NCBI GenBank assembly: GCA_004352715.1
Contig: SCFE01000091.1
Coordinates: 519,940 to 583,939 of the forward strand
Length of the DNA stretch: 64,000 nucleotides
Reading direction: 5' to 3'
Source: Hofstenia miamia
Taxonomy: Eukaryota; Xenacoelomorpha; Acoela
Shown here: in pieces, positions 46,080 through 58,060 of the stretch
Layout of the letters: each line of letters opens with the position of its first letter
How positions within the stretch are numbered: position 1 is the first letter of the stretch
The notes under the pieces: generated by a model
What the model saw: the letters and a program-made list of their open reading frames with translations, nothing else
Databases searched by the model: none
Told to the model about the DNA's origin: nothing
Position numbers and translations under genes: made by a program

Positions 46080-49000
46080 TATTTTTATTTCATAAGATTA
46101 CTGCTCTCAGGAGATATTTAACTTAACCCAGGACCAATTCTAGAAGAATCGCAAATAGAAATAAAACTAAAAAATTACTGCAATAACTATAAATTTGTAT
46201 ATCTCAATGCTAGAAGTCTAATTTCAAACAGAAATGACTTTCTAAGTTTAATAAATAAGATAGGACAAAACGCAATATTCTTAATTACCGAAACTTGGTT
46301 ACAATATGATACTGATCCTAATTTGTTTAATCCTGACATTATTATGACATTTTCATAAAAAACCGATTAGGTAGAGGTGGCGGACTCATGATATTGGCTC
46401 CAAAATGTTTAAAACCAGTGGGTAAATTAGAACATGAATTAAACCACAATATATTTGAATCACTCTGGATAGAAATTATATCATTTGAAAATAAATGTCA
46501 TAAAAAACTGATTAATATCACATACAATCCAAATAAAAGTTATCATATTGGCTATCTAAAGTTTAAGGCAAATGAAATTTCCGAAATAAGTGATTCCTAC
46601 TATTCTATAAATATATATGGTGACTTTAATATAAATTATTTTATTAATCTTGAAAAAAAATCGTTAAACGAATTTTGTCAGCATACGATTTTCATTGTGT
46701 AAATACTGACTGTCCTACACGACATAACAATTTAATTGAATGCTTCCTAACAAATTCCGACTTAGTTTTTAAATCCTTAATGTTTGAATCATTCATATGC
46801 ACATATATAAGTAATATAACTACCAAAGCCAATAAATTTAAAATAATTTATGCAAGAGATTATCTAAATTATTCAAACGAAATAATGGAAACACTTTTGA
46901 AAAATATATCATTCAACAATATATACACATTAAAATTTGGATCTTGCATGATTAATTATATTTCAAAAGAAATTTGCAATGCAGTTAATAAAGCGGCACC
47001 AATTAAGTAAAATTAAAAGCGCGCAAGTTTGATTTATCAAATGCCGACGATAGTGACATACATGAACTAGTAAGTATTAAAAGAAAATTGTTTGAACTCG
47101 CTAAAACAGAGCCGACAACAACTAATTGGACTAATTACGAAAAATCAAAGAAGATAATTAAAAAATTAAGAAATAAAAAATCGGTCTTAGAACAGAAAAG
47201 GTTCTTCGATAAACTAAGCAGTACAAACAAAAAATGGCGATATATTCATAAATTGTTGGGACTTTCAACTGACATTAACGAATAAGTATTGATAACAAAA
47301 TTACAACGGAAAAAACAAGAATAATAGACCATCTAAATGCAACATTTAAGGAACTTGGCAATTTCAATTTTCCCCAATATAAGAAAAAGAAAATATTAAT
47401 AAATTCCCAGGAAAAACATACATTTCTTTTAGACTCATAAATGCAAATGACCTAGAAACCATAATAAAAACTTTAGACACAAATAAATCAACTGCATCCC
47501 ATAATCTTCCAATTTTTATTATTAAACGTCATTTTCATATCTTTAGTATCTACTATTTGTATTTAACTAATGCATTATTGATAATGAATTCCCAGATATA
47601 TTTAAGAAATCTGACATAAGACCTATATATAAAAAGGCGACCCTCTAAATTCACTAAATTATAGGCCCATTTGCATTGGCCATCCCTTTATTAAACTATT
47701 CGAAAAATTATTAAATAATCAGATTAATGCATATTTGATATCTGAAAATATTCTTTCAAAAAAACAATTTGGTTTTCGTAATGGTTATACCAATCAAGAT
47801 GCAATTTTATCCATATCAGAAGAAATAAAATCTAATTTAACCCTAAACAAATGTAATTGTGTTGCACTCCTTGATTTGAGCAAAGCTTTTAACTCAATAA
47901 ATTTTGACATATTAAGGGACAAATTAATATATTATAACATTGATAACAAATCTGTTAACTTAATAATGACTTTCCTTAAAATCGACAGCAAAGAGTAATA
48001 CTTAATGGTAAAAAATCAAAATATATTATAACAGACCGTGGGGTTCCACAAGACACACAGTTCTCGGACCTATTCTATTTGCAATCTATGTTAATGACAT
48101 AACTCAACAGGTAAAAAACAGTAAAATTTATCAATATGCAGATGATACCTGTCTTATAAGTACTGATATAAACGCCTTTAATGCAACGAAAAATCTCCAA
48201 TATGACATCGAAAATTTAACAAAATATTTCTCAAATAATCAATTCAAAGTAAATATTGAAAAACACAATTTATAATATTCCCCCCTAAGACAAGCAGACA
48301 TCTCACAAAAAACATAGAACTTAAATTAAATAATGTACCAATAAAGCAAAGCGAATCTATTAACTATTTAGGTGTTGAAATTGACAATGATTTAAATTGC
48401 GAACAATTCTTCATGGCTAAAATTAAAAAAATGGCTTGTGGAGTTAGGTATCTTTATCATCTCAGAAATATTTCAAATACGTACCACAAACAATTAATAA
48501 ATGCACTCTGCCTTTCACACTTTCAATACCACTCATTCCTCTTTACAAATATTAATTCAAAACATCGCATCCTTTGTCTAAAACCTTTAATTGGACTCAA
48601 TTATGCACAAAAACATGACAATGCATCCGATTACCGATTAAAATACAAAATTTTATCTCATTATCAAATGCAAATGCATATGTTATCAATATTATTTAAG
48701 TTCGAATTTGGCCAGGCCGCAATTTCGTTTTTAAAACAGTATATTAAATTAAATAAACGTTCTCAAACATTTTTATGCTTGTAATAGTTATCGCCACACA
48801 GCAACTAAATTATGGAATAACTTAAATAAAGAAATTAAATTTGAAACAAATTACAGAAAATTCAGAAAGAAATTGCGAACATTTCTCTTTAATAGACAAT
48901 AATGTCTACTTAACGACAACAATACACTACATTCATTTGAAAATTTTTTATAAAATGCACACACACTCAACACACACATTTTAAAATTATATATATTTAT

Positions 49001-49085
49001 TATTTTTTGTAAATAGCTTTTAGTAGTTTTGTAGTTTATAGTTTTTGTACTAGTTTATTGTAGCAATAAATTGCTTTTGAATCTT
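46080..49085 (+). pseudogene. LINE family 1 ORF2 (endonuclease, RT, C-terminus), decayed
   Basis: Plus-strand pieces in order: YLNARSLISNRNDFLSLI and ITETWLQYD (endonuclease N and E blocks), GGGLMILAPK, YGDFNINYF (D-N block), an acidic/basic linker (47088-47285), then RT: ILSKKQFGFRNGYTNQDAIL, ALLDLSKAFNSINFDIL (box A), a frame-shifted YADDTCL box at about 48140, NYLGVEIDNDLNCEQFF, and the C-terminal frame to 48784. The 3' end is TTGTACTAGTTTATTGTAGC followed by AATAAATTGC. Together with ORF1 this is the most complete copy of the family in the window. Confidence 0.8.
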
Positions 49086-49412
49086 ATCAACACTATATGA
49101 TTTATGAGAATTTACAAACTGCTCAGGGAAAATCTGCTTGACTATCAATATGTCTTAGGAGAATCATATGGCAAACTAGTACTAAGTTTAAAGATTAGAT
49201 TTGTATCAGTACTTTTAGATATCATATTTTGTTTTTATTTGCTTAATAGCTATTCTTGTGTTTGATAGCTACAATAAATGCTTATGAATCATATTATAGA
49301 AATACGTTGACAAAAATATTATTAAATACAACATGGAAATTGCTAATCACAATAATTAAAGGTCTGTTGTGATAACAGTAGCAATTTTAACTGCAATTAC
49401 ATAAATACCTAC

Positions 49413-49570
49413 TAATCCAAAAAAGATGCAGATCAGTTGAATGACGTCAGTATATGCAACAGAATAGAGACCACCTATCATTGTATATGACAATGCAATT
49501 GCAGCACTAATAAGAATACTCCATGTTTCATCTGCTCCTAATATTACGTGAATAGTTGATCCAAGGGCAG
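49413..49570 (-). CDS. SLC5A7: Choline transporter copy B, coding exon 4
   Basis: A 158-bp exon with acceptor TGTTTAG and donor GTAGGT. It encodes [18 protein letters not shown], then [20 protein letters not shown] and FFGL. The donor directly after TTA gives the junction FFGL-W seen in the family and in copy A. An identical copy lies at 50406-50563, which I treat as an assembly artefact. Confidence 0.93.
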
Positions 49571-50405
49571 CTAAACATTGTATGTAGTATTGAGTACTGA
49601 TTAATACCTATTGCACACATTTCAGTCTTTACATGCCTTGTGACATTGAGGATACCTTAGAAAAATCTCTAAATTTCACTGATCCTGCAAATATGCATCA
49701 TTAATTGTAAAAATCAAACCTATTCTACTTTTTATAATTCCAGTATGCTATTTTATACATCTAATAGTTACTGGGGGTTATCCTATTCATTATATAATTC
49801 AAATATATTAATGAAGTTGTCTATTTCAATTCCAAAACTAATCTATTATAATTATGCAAGTCAACGTAAAAAAATGGCAATCTATAAGCAAATACATTCA
49901 ATTAATATTGCATATTAGTGTGGCACAAAAATATAAAGTCAAACGTTTCCAAAGAACTTTTTTTGTTTACATTACGAAAAAATTNATATTTATTATTTTT
50001 TGTAAATAGCTTTTAGTAGTTTTGTAGTTTATAGTTTTTGTACTAGTTTATTGTAGCAATAAATTGCTTTTGAATCTTATCAACACTATATGATTTATGA
50101 GAATTTACAAACTGCTCAGGGAAAATCTGCTTGACTATCAATATGTCTTAGGAGAATCATATGGCAAACTAGTACTAAGTTTAAAGATTAGATTTGTATC
50201 AGTACTTTTAGATATCATATTTTGTTTTTATTTGCTTAATAGCTATTCTTGTGTTTGATAGCTACAATAAATGCTTATGAATCATATTATAGAAATACGT
50301 TGACAAAAATATTATTAAATACAACATGGAAATTGCTAATCACAATAATTAAAGGTCTGTTGTGATAACAGTAGCAATTTTAACTGCAATTACATAAATA
50401 CCTAC

Positions 50406-50563
50406 TAATCCAAAAAAGATGCAGATCAGTTGAATGACGTCAGTATATGCAACAGAATAGAGACCACCTATCATTGTATATGACAATGCAATTGCAGCAC
50501 TAATAAGAATACTCCATGTTTCATCTGCTCCTAATATTACGTGAATAGTTGATCCAAGGGCAG
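50406..50563 (-). CDS. SLC5A7: Duplicate of copy B exon 4 (probable assembly artefact)
   Basis: Identical to 49413-49570 including flanking introns, as part of the 992-bp repeat around the N at 49985. A real transcript containing both would add 158 bp and shift the frame. One of the two should be dropped from any gene model. Confidence 0.8.
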
Positions 50564-50977
50564 CTAAACATTGTATGTAGTATTGAGTACTGATTAATAC
50601 CTATTGCACACATTTCAGTCTTTACATGCCTTGTGACATTGAGGATACCTTAGAAAAATCTCTAAATTTCACTGATCCTGCAAATATGCATCATTAATTG
50701 TAAAAATCAAACCTATTCTACTTTTTATAATTCCAGTATGCTATTTTATACATCTAATAGTTACTGGGGGTTATCCTATTCATTATATAATTCAAATATA
50801 TTAATGAAGTTGTCTATTTCAATTCCAAAACTAATCTATTATAATTATGCAAGTCAACGTAAAAAAATGGCAATCTATAAGCAAATACATTCAATTAATA
50901 TTGCATATTAGTGTGGCACAAAAATATAAAGTCAAACGTTTCCAAAGAACTTTTTTTGTTTACATTACGAAAAAATT

Positions 50978-51788
50978 ATAGTAAGCGAGGAATATGACGT
51001 CAAACATTCCGAAAGATATCAGGAATATGCTTCTGTAGTGACATTAGAATCCCAATACTGTTATAATAAAAGTAAAACACGTGTGGTATGAGCCACTTTA
51101 GTGTACATAAATCTGCTTATTTTGACATGTTCCGTATTGCTATAATTGGTTTGCAGACCCAACTGATACTAAAACCAACAATCATTTCAATCAATAAAGC
51201 AATTATTTTTATTTACGTAGATTTGAATTATTTACACGTATTGTACTTAATGTCAATTGCAGCATAAAGAATGATGCAGTTCCATCAAGTGGTAGTCAAC
51301 TCCCAGTATCTTTCTACCATATAGATAATGAAAACATATAAGGACTCTTTTTAAACGACAACTTTTAACATAAAAATACACCAAAGAAAATAGTTTTTTC
51401 ATTAAATGAAAACTCGATTTCCAATTTTCAAAATCTAGTCGCTTCAAAGTATCGACTGCGACTCGCACTTCAGGCACATTCTAAACGTCTTAAGTCTAAT
51501 TTTAAGAAAGCAATTGATAGATTTGCAAAATTTAGTCATAAATCCGAGACTCTTTAAAAACAAGTTCACTACTTTTACATTTGTGCGATTTAAGTAATCA
51601 TTCCATTTCTAAACACTAATGATCCATTACATAAAATATTGTATTTTTCAAAAAAATTTTACACTTCTAAACCTTAGATAAAATATTCTTCATTCCGAAT
51701 AATTTACGTTTTATAATAGCCATTCAAAAATAAGCATAGTTAGGACGTAAATCGTACAACCTAATTTTAAGAAATGGTGAAATTTTAC
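50978..51788. other. Intron of copy B, nothing recognised
   Basis: AT-rich. The open frame at 51253-51477 on the minus strand shows no family signature. Confidence 0.45.
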
Positions 51789-51935
51789 CAAGAATAGCAC
51801 CAGACCAAAAAACTTCTCCTACTAGGGCTGGAATGTATAGAAGACCGCCCATTCTTTTACCATACTTTTCCTGAAATGGGTCTAACATCGTAATATATCC
51901 ACGTTTCCGCATTGGTTTTGCAAATAATAATCCAC
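51789..51935 (-). CDS. SLC5A7: Choline transporter copy B, coding exon 3 (most 5' exon found)
   Basis: A 147-bp exon with acceptor TGCTTTAG and donor GTAAAA. It encodes (G)[36 protein letters not shown] and [11 protein letters not shown]. It is very close to the CHT1 consensus [37 protein letters not shown]. Exons 1 and 2 (start codon, [11 protein letters not shown]) were not found between here and 64000; they may be in the N gap or beyond the window. Confidence 0.95.
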
Positions 51936-53549
51936 CTAAAGCATGTTCATTAAGTAAATGATCTCTTGTAATTGAATCAGAACTGTTACATCATGGGCAA
52001 TGAATTTTTTAAAGACCGTTTTATTTCAAGAACATTATGTTAACAATAAAATTTACACGTTTGCATTTTATTAGTGAAACTGCAACAAATGTAGTGCAGA
52101 GTTTCCAATTGAACAAACCCATTCGTGTTTTTACACCGATGAGCCAACATATTTCTTAGATTTTCATTTTAAGCTTGTTAGCTATAACAGGCTTGAAAGC
52201 ACAATCATTTATTTTTCAATTTTTCCTATATTTTTGCATTTTTATCAATTTTTGAATATAATACATTGAGTTTTGTTATCATTCCTTCAATTAAATAGTA
52301 TAAAATATAATAATTATGTGAATTTCTGTCCTTAAACTATGCACACTATTGTTAAAATCAGTGCTTGGTCACCCGCTTTTTATTCATATTGTCACTACAA
52401 TTTCATATATACGTACATTTGTTTTACTTTTTAAAATATTTGGAAGCGGGATTTTGCAGCAGAGAGAAAAAATCGGCATTAGACCGCATCATTATCCATT
52501 AGGTATAGAAATATTTTTAATAATGTGTGCGAAAATCGGATTTCTCATTGAAAAAAATTCATATTTGCATGTAATTCAGGCGTAACCACATGTTTTGACA
52601 CAATCTTCATCGTTGCATGATCGGACCCTACCACATAGATGTGTCCATGTAAAAAAATTTCAATATTTCTTAATAGGTTTGAAAAAATTGTCAAAAATAC
52701 GGACAAATCGGTTTTATACGTAAAAGTAACAATAGTGGAAATAGGGTTCAACATTTTTTAATGTTAATGGCATGAGAAACTCTAAACGATGTCAAATAAT
52801 TACTTATATATAATTGTGAAGTTGCCCATTGAACGATATTTTTCTTTCCCATGTCTATCTGTATCCCGGCCCATCCTGTCCCATCCCATTATCCGTTCAT
52901 TAACCAGTTGACTATTTCTCTTGCTTGCTATAGTTTCTACACTTGATTGCAAAGTATGCTATGAAAATAACTTAAAAATAAACGTTTGAATGGTTTCAGC
53001 ATTGTCTGATGGGGTAGCATTTCTTTGTTAACTGTATGGGGTCTAGTTGTCATTTCCGTAGTTCTTGAGGTCCGTTATGCATTTCGAATTAAGTGTTTGT
53101 GACTTCTAAATTGCAGAGAATATTAAATTATAAATCTAAATTGTTTCTTACATACATATACATGTTGCACTTTTGCAAGTTCAATATGTTGGTATTGAAT
53201 GAATGACATTATTTGTTTGCATTCCAATTTCGAGTTCTGAATATAGATGTTGTGAAATGAAGTGAAGAATTTCTTAAGGAGAACATCTAAACTGATGTAT
53301 GAATATTTGTAAACGAAAAACATTTTGCCTCAAAAGAATTGCCGTAATTCGTAATTAATTTCTAGCGCAGGGCATTCTATTTAATAATCATTACTGGTGA
53401 CTGCTAGCGGCGATTTGTAATATTTGCAATTTGTACAAGTTGTGGAGTAACGTACGTTATGGTTATTAGTCAGTAAATTTTAACAATTTTGCTATGCTTC
53501 GTACATGCTCCGTTTTAGTGAAGAATAAAAATTAAATTTTTCTGTAATT
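51936..53549. other. Upstream region of copy B exon 3
   Basis: Apart from the dispersed repeat at 52520-52655 nothing is recognised. The open frames at 52349-52585 and 53123-53323 carry no family signature. Confidence 0.45.
52520..52655 (-). repeat. Dispersed repeat, copy 2
   Basis: The reverse complement resembles 38362-38495 over about 130 bp. Open frames here are shadows of the repeat. Confidence 0.7.
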
Positions 53550-53639
53550 ACTTTGTTGTCGCGACTTTTGTTTATCTTCTTCCTATTTGATCGTTGGTCC
53601 TTGGTACCCATTACCTCATTTAACTTGCTGTTTTGTTGC

Positions 53640-54350
53640 TCCCCTGGTAGAGAATATTCAACTTTTCACTCTACTTTATGTCGCAGAATAAGCCTTATCA
53701 ACAAAATCACAGATAAACTTAATCCGATGGATACTCAACAACAACTAGTCAACTTGGTCCTTCCGGTGCTACAGACCCTTCTCAACTTGTAGGATCCACC
53801 ACAGCTGCTTCTTTTATATCATCAGATACGCTCTCTGTTGTCTGAAACAGGTTTCATTTTCAACACAGTCTAGAAGAACTGAACCCCACGGTCGCCAAGA
53901 CTTCAAGGTTTTCCATCAGGGCTGCCGATCTTTGTATATCTATTGGATTTGGATTAGAAATATTTTCTGGATATCCGTGGATTGTTTTAGATCAAAAATG
54001 ATGGCTAACAGATGAATTCATTCATACTTATAGTCAATTTTTCAGTAAAGCACTTGAAATGAGCAATAAACTCACAGCTATTTTGTTGTACATATTTAAC
54101 AATGTTATACGTGTGTACCAAAAACATTACAATATAAGAGCTCATTACATGAAGGATATAAAAGTGTTCCTCTTAAAAGAATGCTTATTGCAGGCCAGTA
54201 TTTTCAATCTGAATGAATTAGCTGCTTTGGCTCACAGAAAATCATATGCGCTTGTGTGAATTGATCCATGTAAATATGGACGTCAATTCATCCCTTCTTT
54301 GGCAAAGATACCGATTCATTTTTATCGCTTAAGAATAGACAACACGCTTT
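53640..54350 (+). other. Possible decayed coding sequence of unknown origin
   Basis: Several consecutive plus-strand pieces look protein-like: SQLVGSTTAASFISSDTLSV, EELNPTVAKTSRFSIRAADL and SNKLTAILLYIFNNVIRVYQ with LLKECLLQASIFNLNELAAL. They are separated by stops. The composition would suit a mobile-element protein, but I recognise no family. Confidence 0.25.
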
Positions 54351-54815
54351 TGGCAACATGGTTATCGTTTGGCTTATGTTAATATTCTCTTTCTGATGTA
54401 CCAGATACTCGCTTTGGGATTACCACTTCTTACGGATCTGGTTAGTTCTTCTGTTTTTCATATCTTGATAGTCTCGTTTTTTTAAAAATCTACTAAAGTT
54501 TAGTGGGTTGAGCTTCTAATTATGCCTTAGCGATAAACTTTCTGGACAACCTCTAATATTTTATATCTTTCAAAAGAAGCCATGATACTTATGTATGCTA
54601 TATACAATCAAAGGTTGGTGATACTATCATATTTGAAAGTTATGGTTTACCTTAATATGATCATTAAACAGAAGTCTCTTTCGATCCTCTGAGTATCATC
54701 AGAAGATAAAATTGCAGATTTCTCAAGCAGACTGCATTCCTAAGCAGTAAATCCGATGTAATATCTTTTATGAACTTTTACTTCTTTTTTCTTTGTATTT
54801 CATGTATATATATAT

Positions 54816-55815
54816 NNNNNNNNNNNNNNNNNNNNNNNNNNNNNNNNNNNNNNNNNNNNNNNNNNNNNNNNNNNNNNNNNNNNNNNNNNNNNNNNNNNNN
54901 NNNNNNNNNNNNNNNNNNNNNNNNNNNNNNNNNNNNNNNNNNNNNNNNNNNNNNNNNNNNNNNNNNNNNNNNNNNNNNNNNNNNNNNNNNNNNNNNNNNN
55001 NNNNNNNNNNNNNNNNNNNNNNNNNNNNNNNNNNNNNNNNNNNNNNNNNNNNNNNNNNNNNNNNNNNNNNNNNNNNNNNNNNNNNNNNNNNNNNNNNNNN
55101 NNNNNNNNNNNNNNNNNNNNNNNNNNNNNNNNNNNNNNNNNNNNNNNNNNNNNNNNNNNNNNNNNNNNNNNNNNNNNNNNNNNNNNNNNNNNNNNNNNNN
55201 NNNNNNNNNNNNNNNNNNNNNNNNNNNNNNNNNNNNNNNNNNNNNNNNNNNNNNNNNNNNNNNNNNNNNNNNNNNNNNNNNNNNNNNNNNNNNNNNNNNN
55301 NNNNNNNNNNNNNNNNNNNNNNNNNNNNNNNNNNNNNNNNNNNNNNNNNNNNNNNNNNNNNNNNNNNNNNNNNNNNNNNNNNNNNNNNNNNNNNNNNNNN
55401 NNNNNNNNNNNNNNNNNNNNNNNNNNNNNNNNNNNNNNNNNNNNNNNNNNNNNNNNNNNNNNNNNNNNNNNNNNNNNNNNNNNNNNNNNNNNNNNNNNNN
55501 NNNNNNNNNNNNNNNNNNNNNNNNNNNNNNNNNNNNNNNNNNNNNNNNNNNNNNNNNNNNNNNNNNNNNNNNNNNNNNNNNNNNNNNNNNNNNNNNNNNN
55601 NNNNNNNNNNNNNNNNNNNNNNNNNNNNNNNNNNNNNNNNNNNNNNNNNNNNNNNNNNNNNNNNNNNNNNNNNNNNNNNNNNNNNNNNNNNNNNNNNNNN
55701 NNNNNNNNNNNNNNNNNNNNNNNNNNNNNNNNNNNNNNNNNNNNNNNNNNNNNNNNNNNNNNNNNNNNNNNNNNNNNNNNNNNNNNNNNNNNNNNNNNNN
55801 NNNNNNNNNNNNNNN
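54816..55815. other. Assembly gap (1000 Ns) inside a (TA)n tract
   Basis: TA repeats end at 54815 and resume at 55816, so the gap lies in a microsatellite. Its length of exactly 1000 bases suggests a nominal size. Missing 5' exons of copy B could be here. Confidence 0.95.
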
Positions 55816-55832
55816 TATATATATATATATAT

Positions 55833-57894
55833 ATTGGTCTTATTACTTGATATAACTGATTATGAAATATTTTCCCTACCTTATGCAAAATGAACTAATA
55901 TAAACTCAAAAAAAACAATAAAAATAGAAGGCTCTCATTCTTTGGTATTTGTCCTTTTATATGTTAGTTCTTAATAATACAGTGTATGGGCCCGGTTTGT
56001 CACTAAACTCATTTTTATTTAAAGTAGGCATGAAAATAACTTGAGTGCCTTTGACAATTAATTTGAATCTTTTCAAGCAATAAAGAATTTATTTGTCGCA
56101 TAAGTTTGGTGAACTGCAACTGCACTCTCATAAATTGACGTCAACATTTTATACGTCTCTCTACTTTAATTTATGTTTAACCTGATTAAGCTTTGGTGTC
56201 AATATTAATGAAAATAGTAAAAAAATCTAAATTTTGTTTAAAAAATTTGTAGTCCTATTCTATCTATATCTATAGGGTATAATCATTGGCTTCTTTATAT
56301 TGTCCAATCATATTGCATATGAATTTAATACATATTGGGATTGACTTTTCGCATTTTTAACCAAATTGAATTATCTAATATAATATAAATATTAGATGCT
56401 TGTCAGTTTTTGTCATAATTAGTAATTATTAAACAGGTGAATTCATCTCAGTGCAACTTCCCTAGGTAAAGCATATATCTAAGCTAAGGAAATATCCTCA
56501 AACTAAACACAAAAATTTGTTTACATAAGAATATAAAAATTAGTCGCTAAATTTTATTCCTGTGTGTACTTGATGTAAAAATACAGAGTTTGTACTAATC
56601 TTGTTGAATTCAGACAATCCACTTAAGCGAACTGAATTTGACCTTCAAATGAGAAAATTATAGAAATCTTGCAAAATTAATATATTTTGGAGAATAACTA
56701 TTAGATGTTCTTTATATAGTAACAGACTTGTTTAAAGTATTTTGACAGGTTGTTATTACCTCACCCGCTCATGTCATTGTCTCCACAAGAAACCTATAAG
56801 CATCCTTGGTGCAGTCCACATGAATTAATTACATTGCTTTAATATATAAGCAAAAATCTTTGATCCCTATTTTGATACATGGCAAGGTTGATACACATAA
56901 AAGCTGAAATTCATAATTTTAAATGTCAGTGCTCTTTCATTACTCACAATAAAAGTATTTACTGCTTCTAGAAAGTACAAATTTAATCAAAGAAGTGGAG
57001 GTGATTATATAAAATTTGATTAGTTTTAGAGTGATTTTATTACTGGTATAGTTTTCGATTAATTTTTCGAATATTCAAAACATAATTTTCAAAGTGTAAG
57101 AAATTAGGACTCGCAGCATGATTGATGAAGCTGGAATGACACATTATTTATAATTTATTGTCTGCAGAGCACAAACCAACTATTCCTACATTGCTCTATG
57201 ACATACTCTTAAGTATTGCTTACTTAACCGGCAAACAATGTACATTCTGTTTTCATTCAGACTTCAAATTTAACTAATACTAAGAATATCATATTTCATA
57301 TTTTGAATGATTTATTAAAATTCATTTCCATACTGCATTTTTGAACGAATTAAGTACGTGAATAAACCTCAATACTACATAGTCAGGAAAATTTTAACAT
57401 ATGTGTGTACATGTACATGTAATGTAAGAACCAAAGGTATAAAATTGGTAGTATTCACGAAAACTATTGAATATTTGCAAATGGTTTACAGCAGATCTTT
57501 TGCATAAAAATGCTTGCATGCTCTGAGGTATGAGTACTAGTTTTCGGCTGAGATTTCTATTCCCATTGGACGGTAATCTTATGATTGTTAATGGGTGTAC
57601 TACTAGCAAGCCTGCCAAATTTACAAGCATTGCTTTGTTGTTGCAAATAACTGGCAATGAGCGTATATTCAAGTTCTCCAACGTGTGTGCAGAGCAAAGG
57701 TATTCCAATCAGATAGTCTGAGAAAAAAATTCAGTGGTTATGATCACTAAGAAAAATTAGGAAAGTCATCAAATCTTATTACAAAAAATGTCCAACTTTC
57801 TAAGTAGCAATCAAAAGTTTAATAAGAGAGGAAATCCTTAACCTCCCTCTCTGCTGATCGAATAGGTTCAAGATATTGAGGTGGCTAAACTTTT
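55833..57894. other. AT-rich DNA, nothing recognised
   Basis: No exons, elements or RNA genes seen. The frames at 57394-57721 on both strands have no family signature. Confidence 0.45.
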
Positions 57895-57912
57895 AGTAAC
57901 ATTTAAGATTAA

Positions 57913-58010
57913 GAGTTCTTTGCTGCCTCCTCGTGGCGAGATCCGGATAGTCAATCCTAGTACACACCCTGTACGGGTTCTAGGTTTGATGAACGAAATG
58001 CCTAGAACTC
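57913..58010 (+). ncRNA. Candidate HDV-like self-cleaving ribozyme fold in the 5' UTR
   Basis: The order of pairings fits the HDV-like double pseudoknot. P2 is GAGTTCT (57913-57919) with AGAACTC (58004-58010). P3 is GCC (57925-57927) with GGC (57935-57937), closing the loop TCCTCGT. GAGATCC (57938-57944) sits at the P1 3' strand position and is followed by GG (57945-57946), as for P1.1. P4 is TCAATCCTAG (57951-57960) with CTAGGTTTGA (57980-57989), one mismatch, and CGAAATG follows in the J4/2 position. The matching P1 5' strand (GGATCTC-like) is not seen upstream of P2, so the copy may be inactive or truncated, or the resemblance may be chance. Confidence 0.4.
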
Positions 58011-58060
58011 CCCCTTCTGCGGAGCGGCGAACCCTTAAGGGGAAACGGAGCTAAAAGGAA

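Larger units (their letters stand above)
48993..50977. other. Perfect 992-bp tandem repeat joined by one N
   Basis: 48993-49984 and 49986-50977 appear identical, with an N at 49985. The unit contains the LINE 3' end and a complete exon of choline transporter copy B. This is best explained as overlapping contig ends that were abutted rather than merged. Confidence 0.9.

Noticed and set aside
50406-50563. Mutually exclusive duplicated exon (alternative splicing) in copy B
   Set aside because: The copies and their flanking introns appear identical and meet at an N; real alternative exons diverge.
54770-55893. Open frames of about 360 codons spanning the N run on both strands
   Set aside because: They consist almost wholly of unknown bases plus TA-repeat dipeptides.
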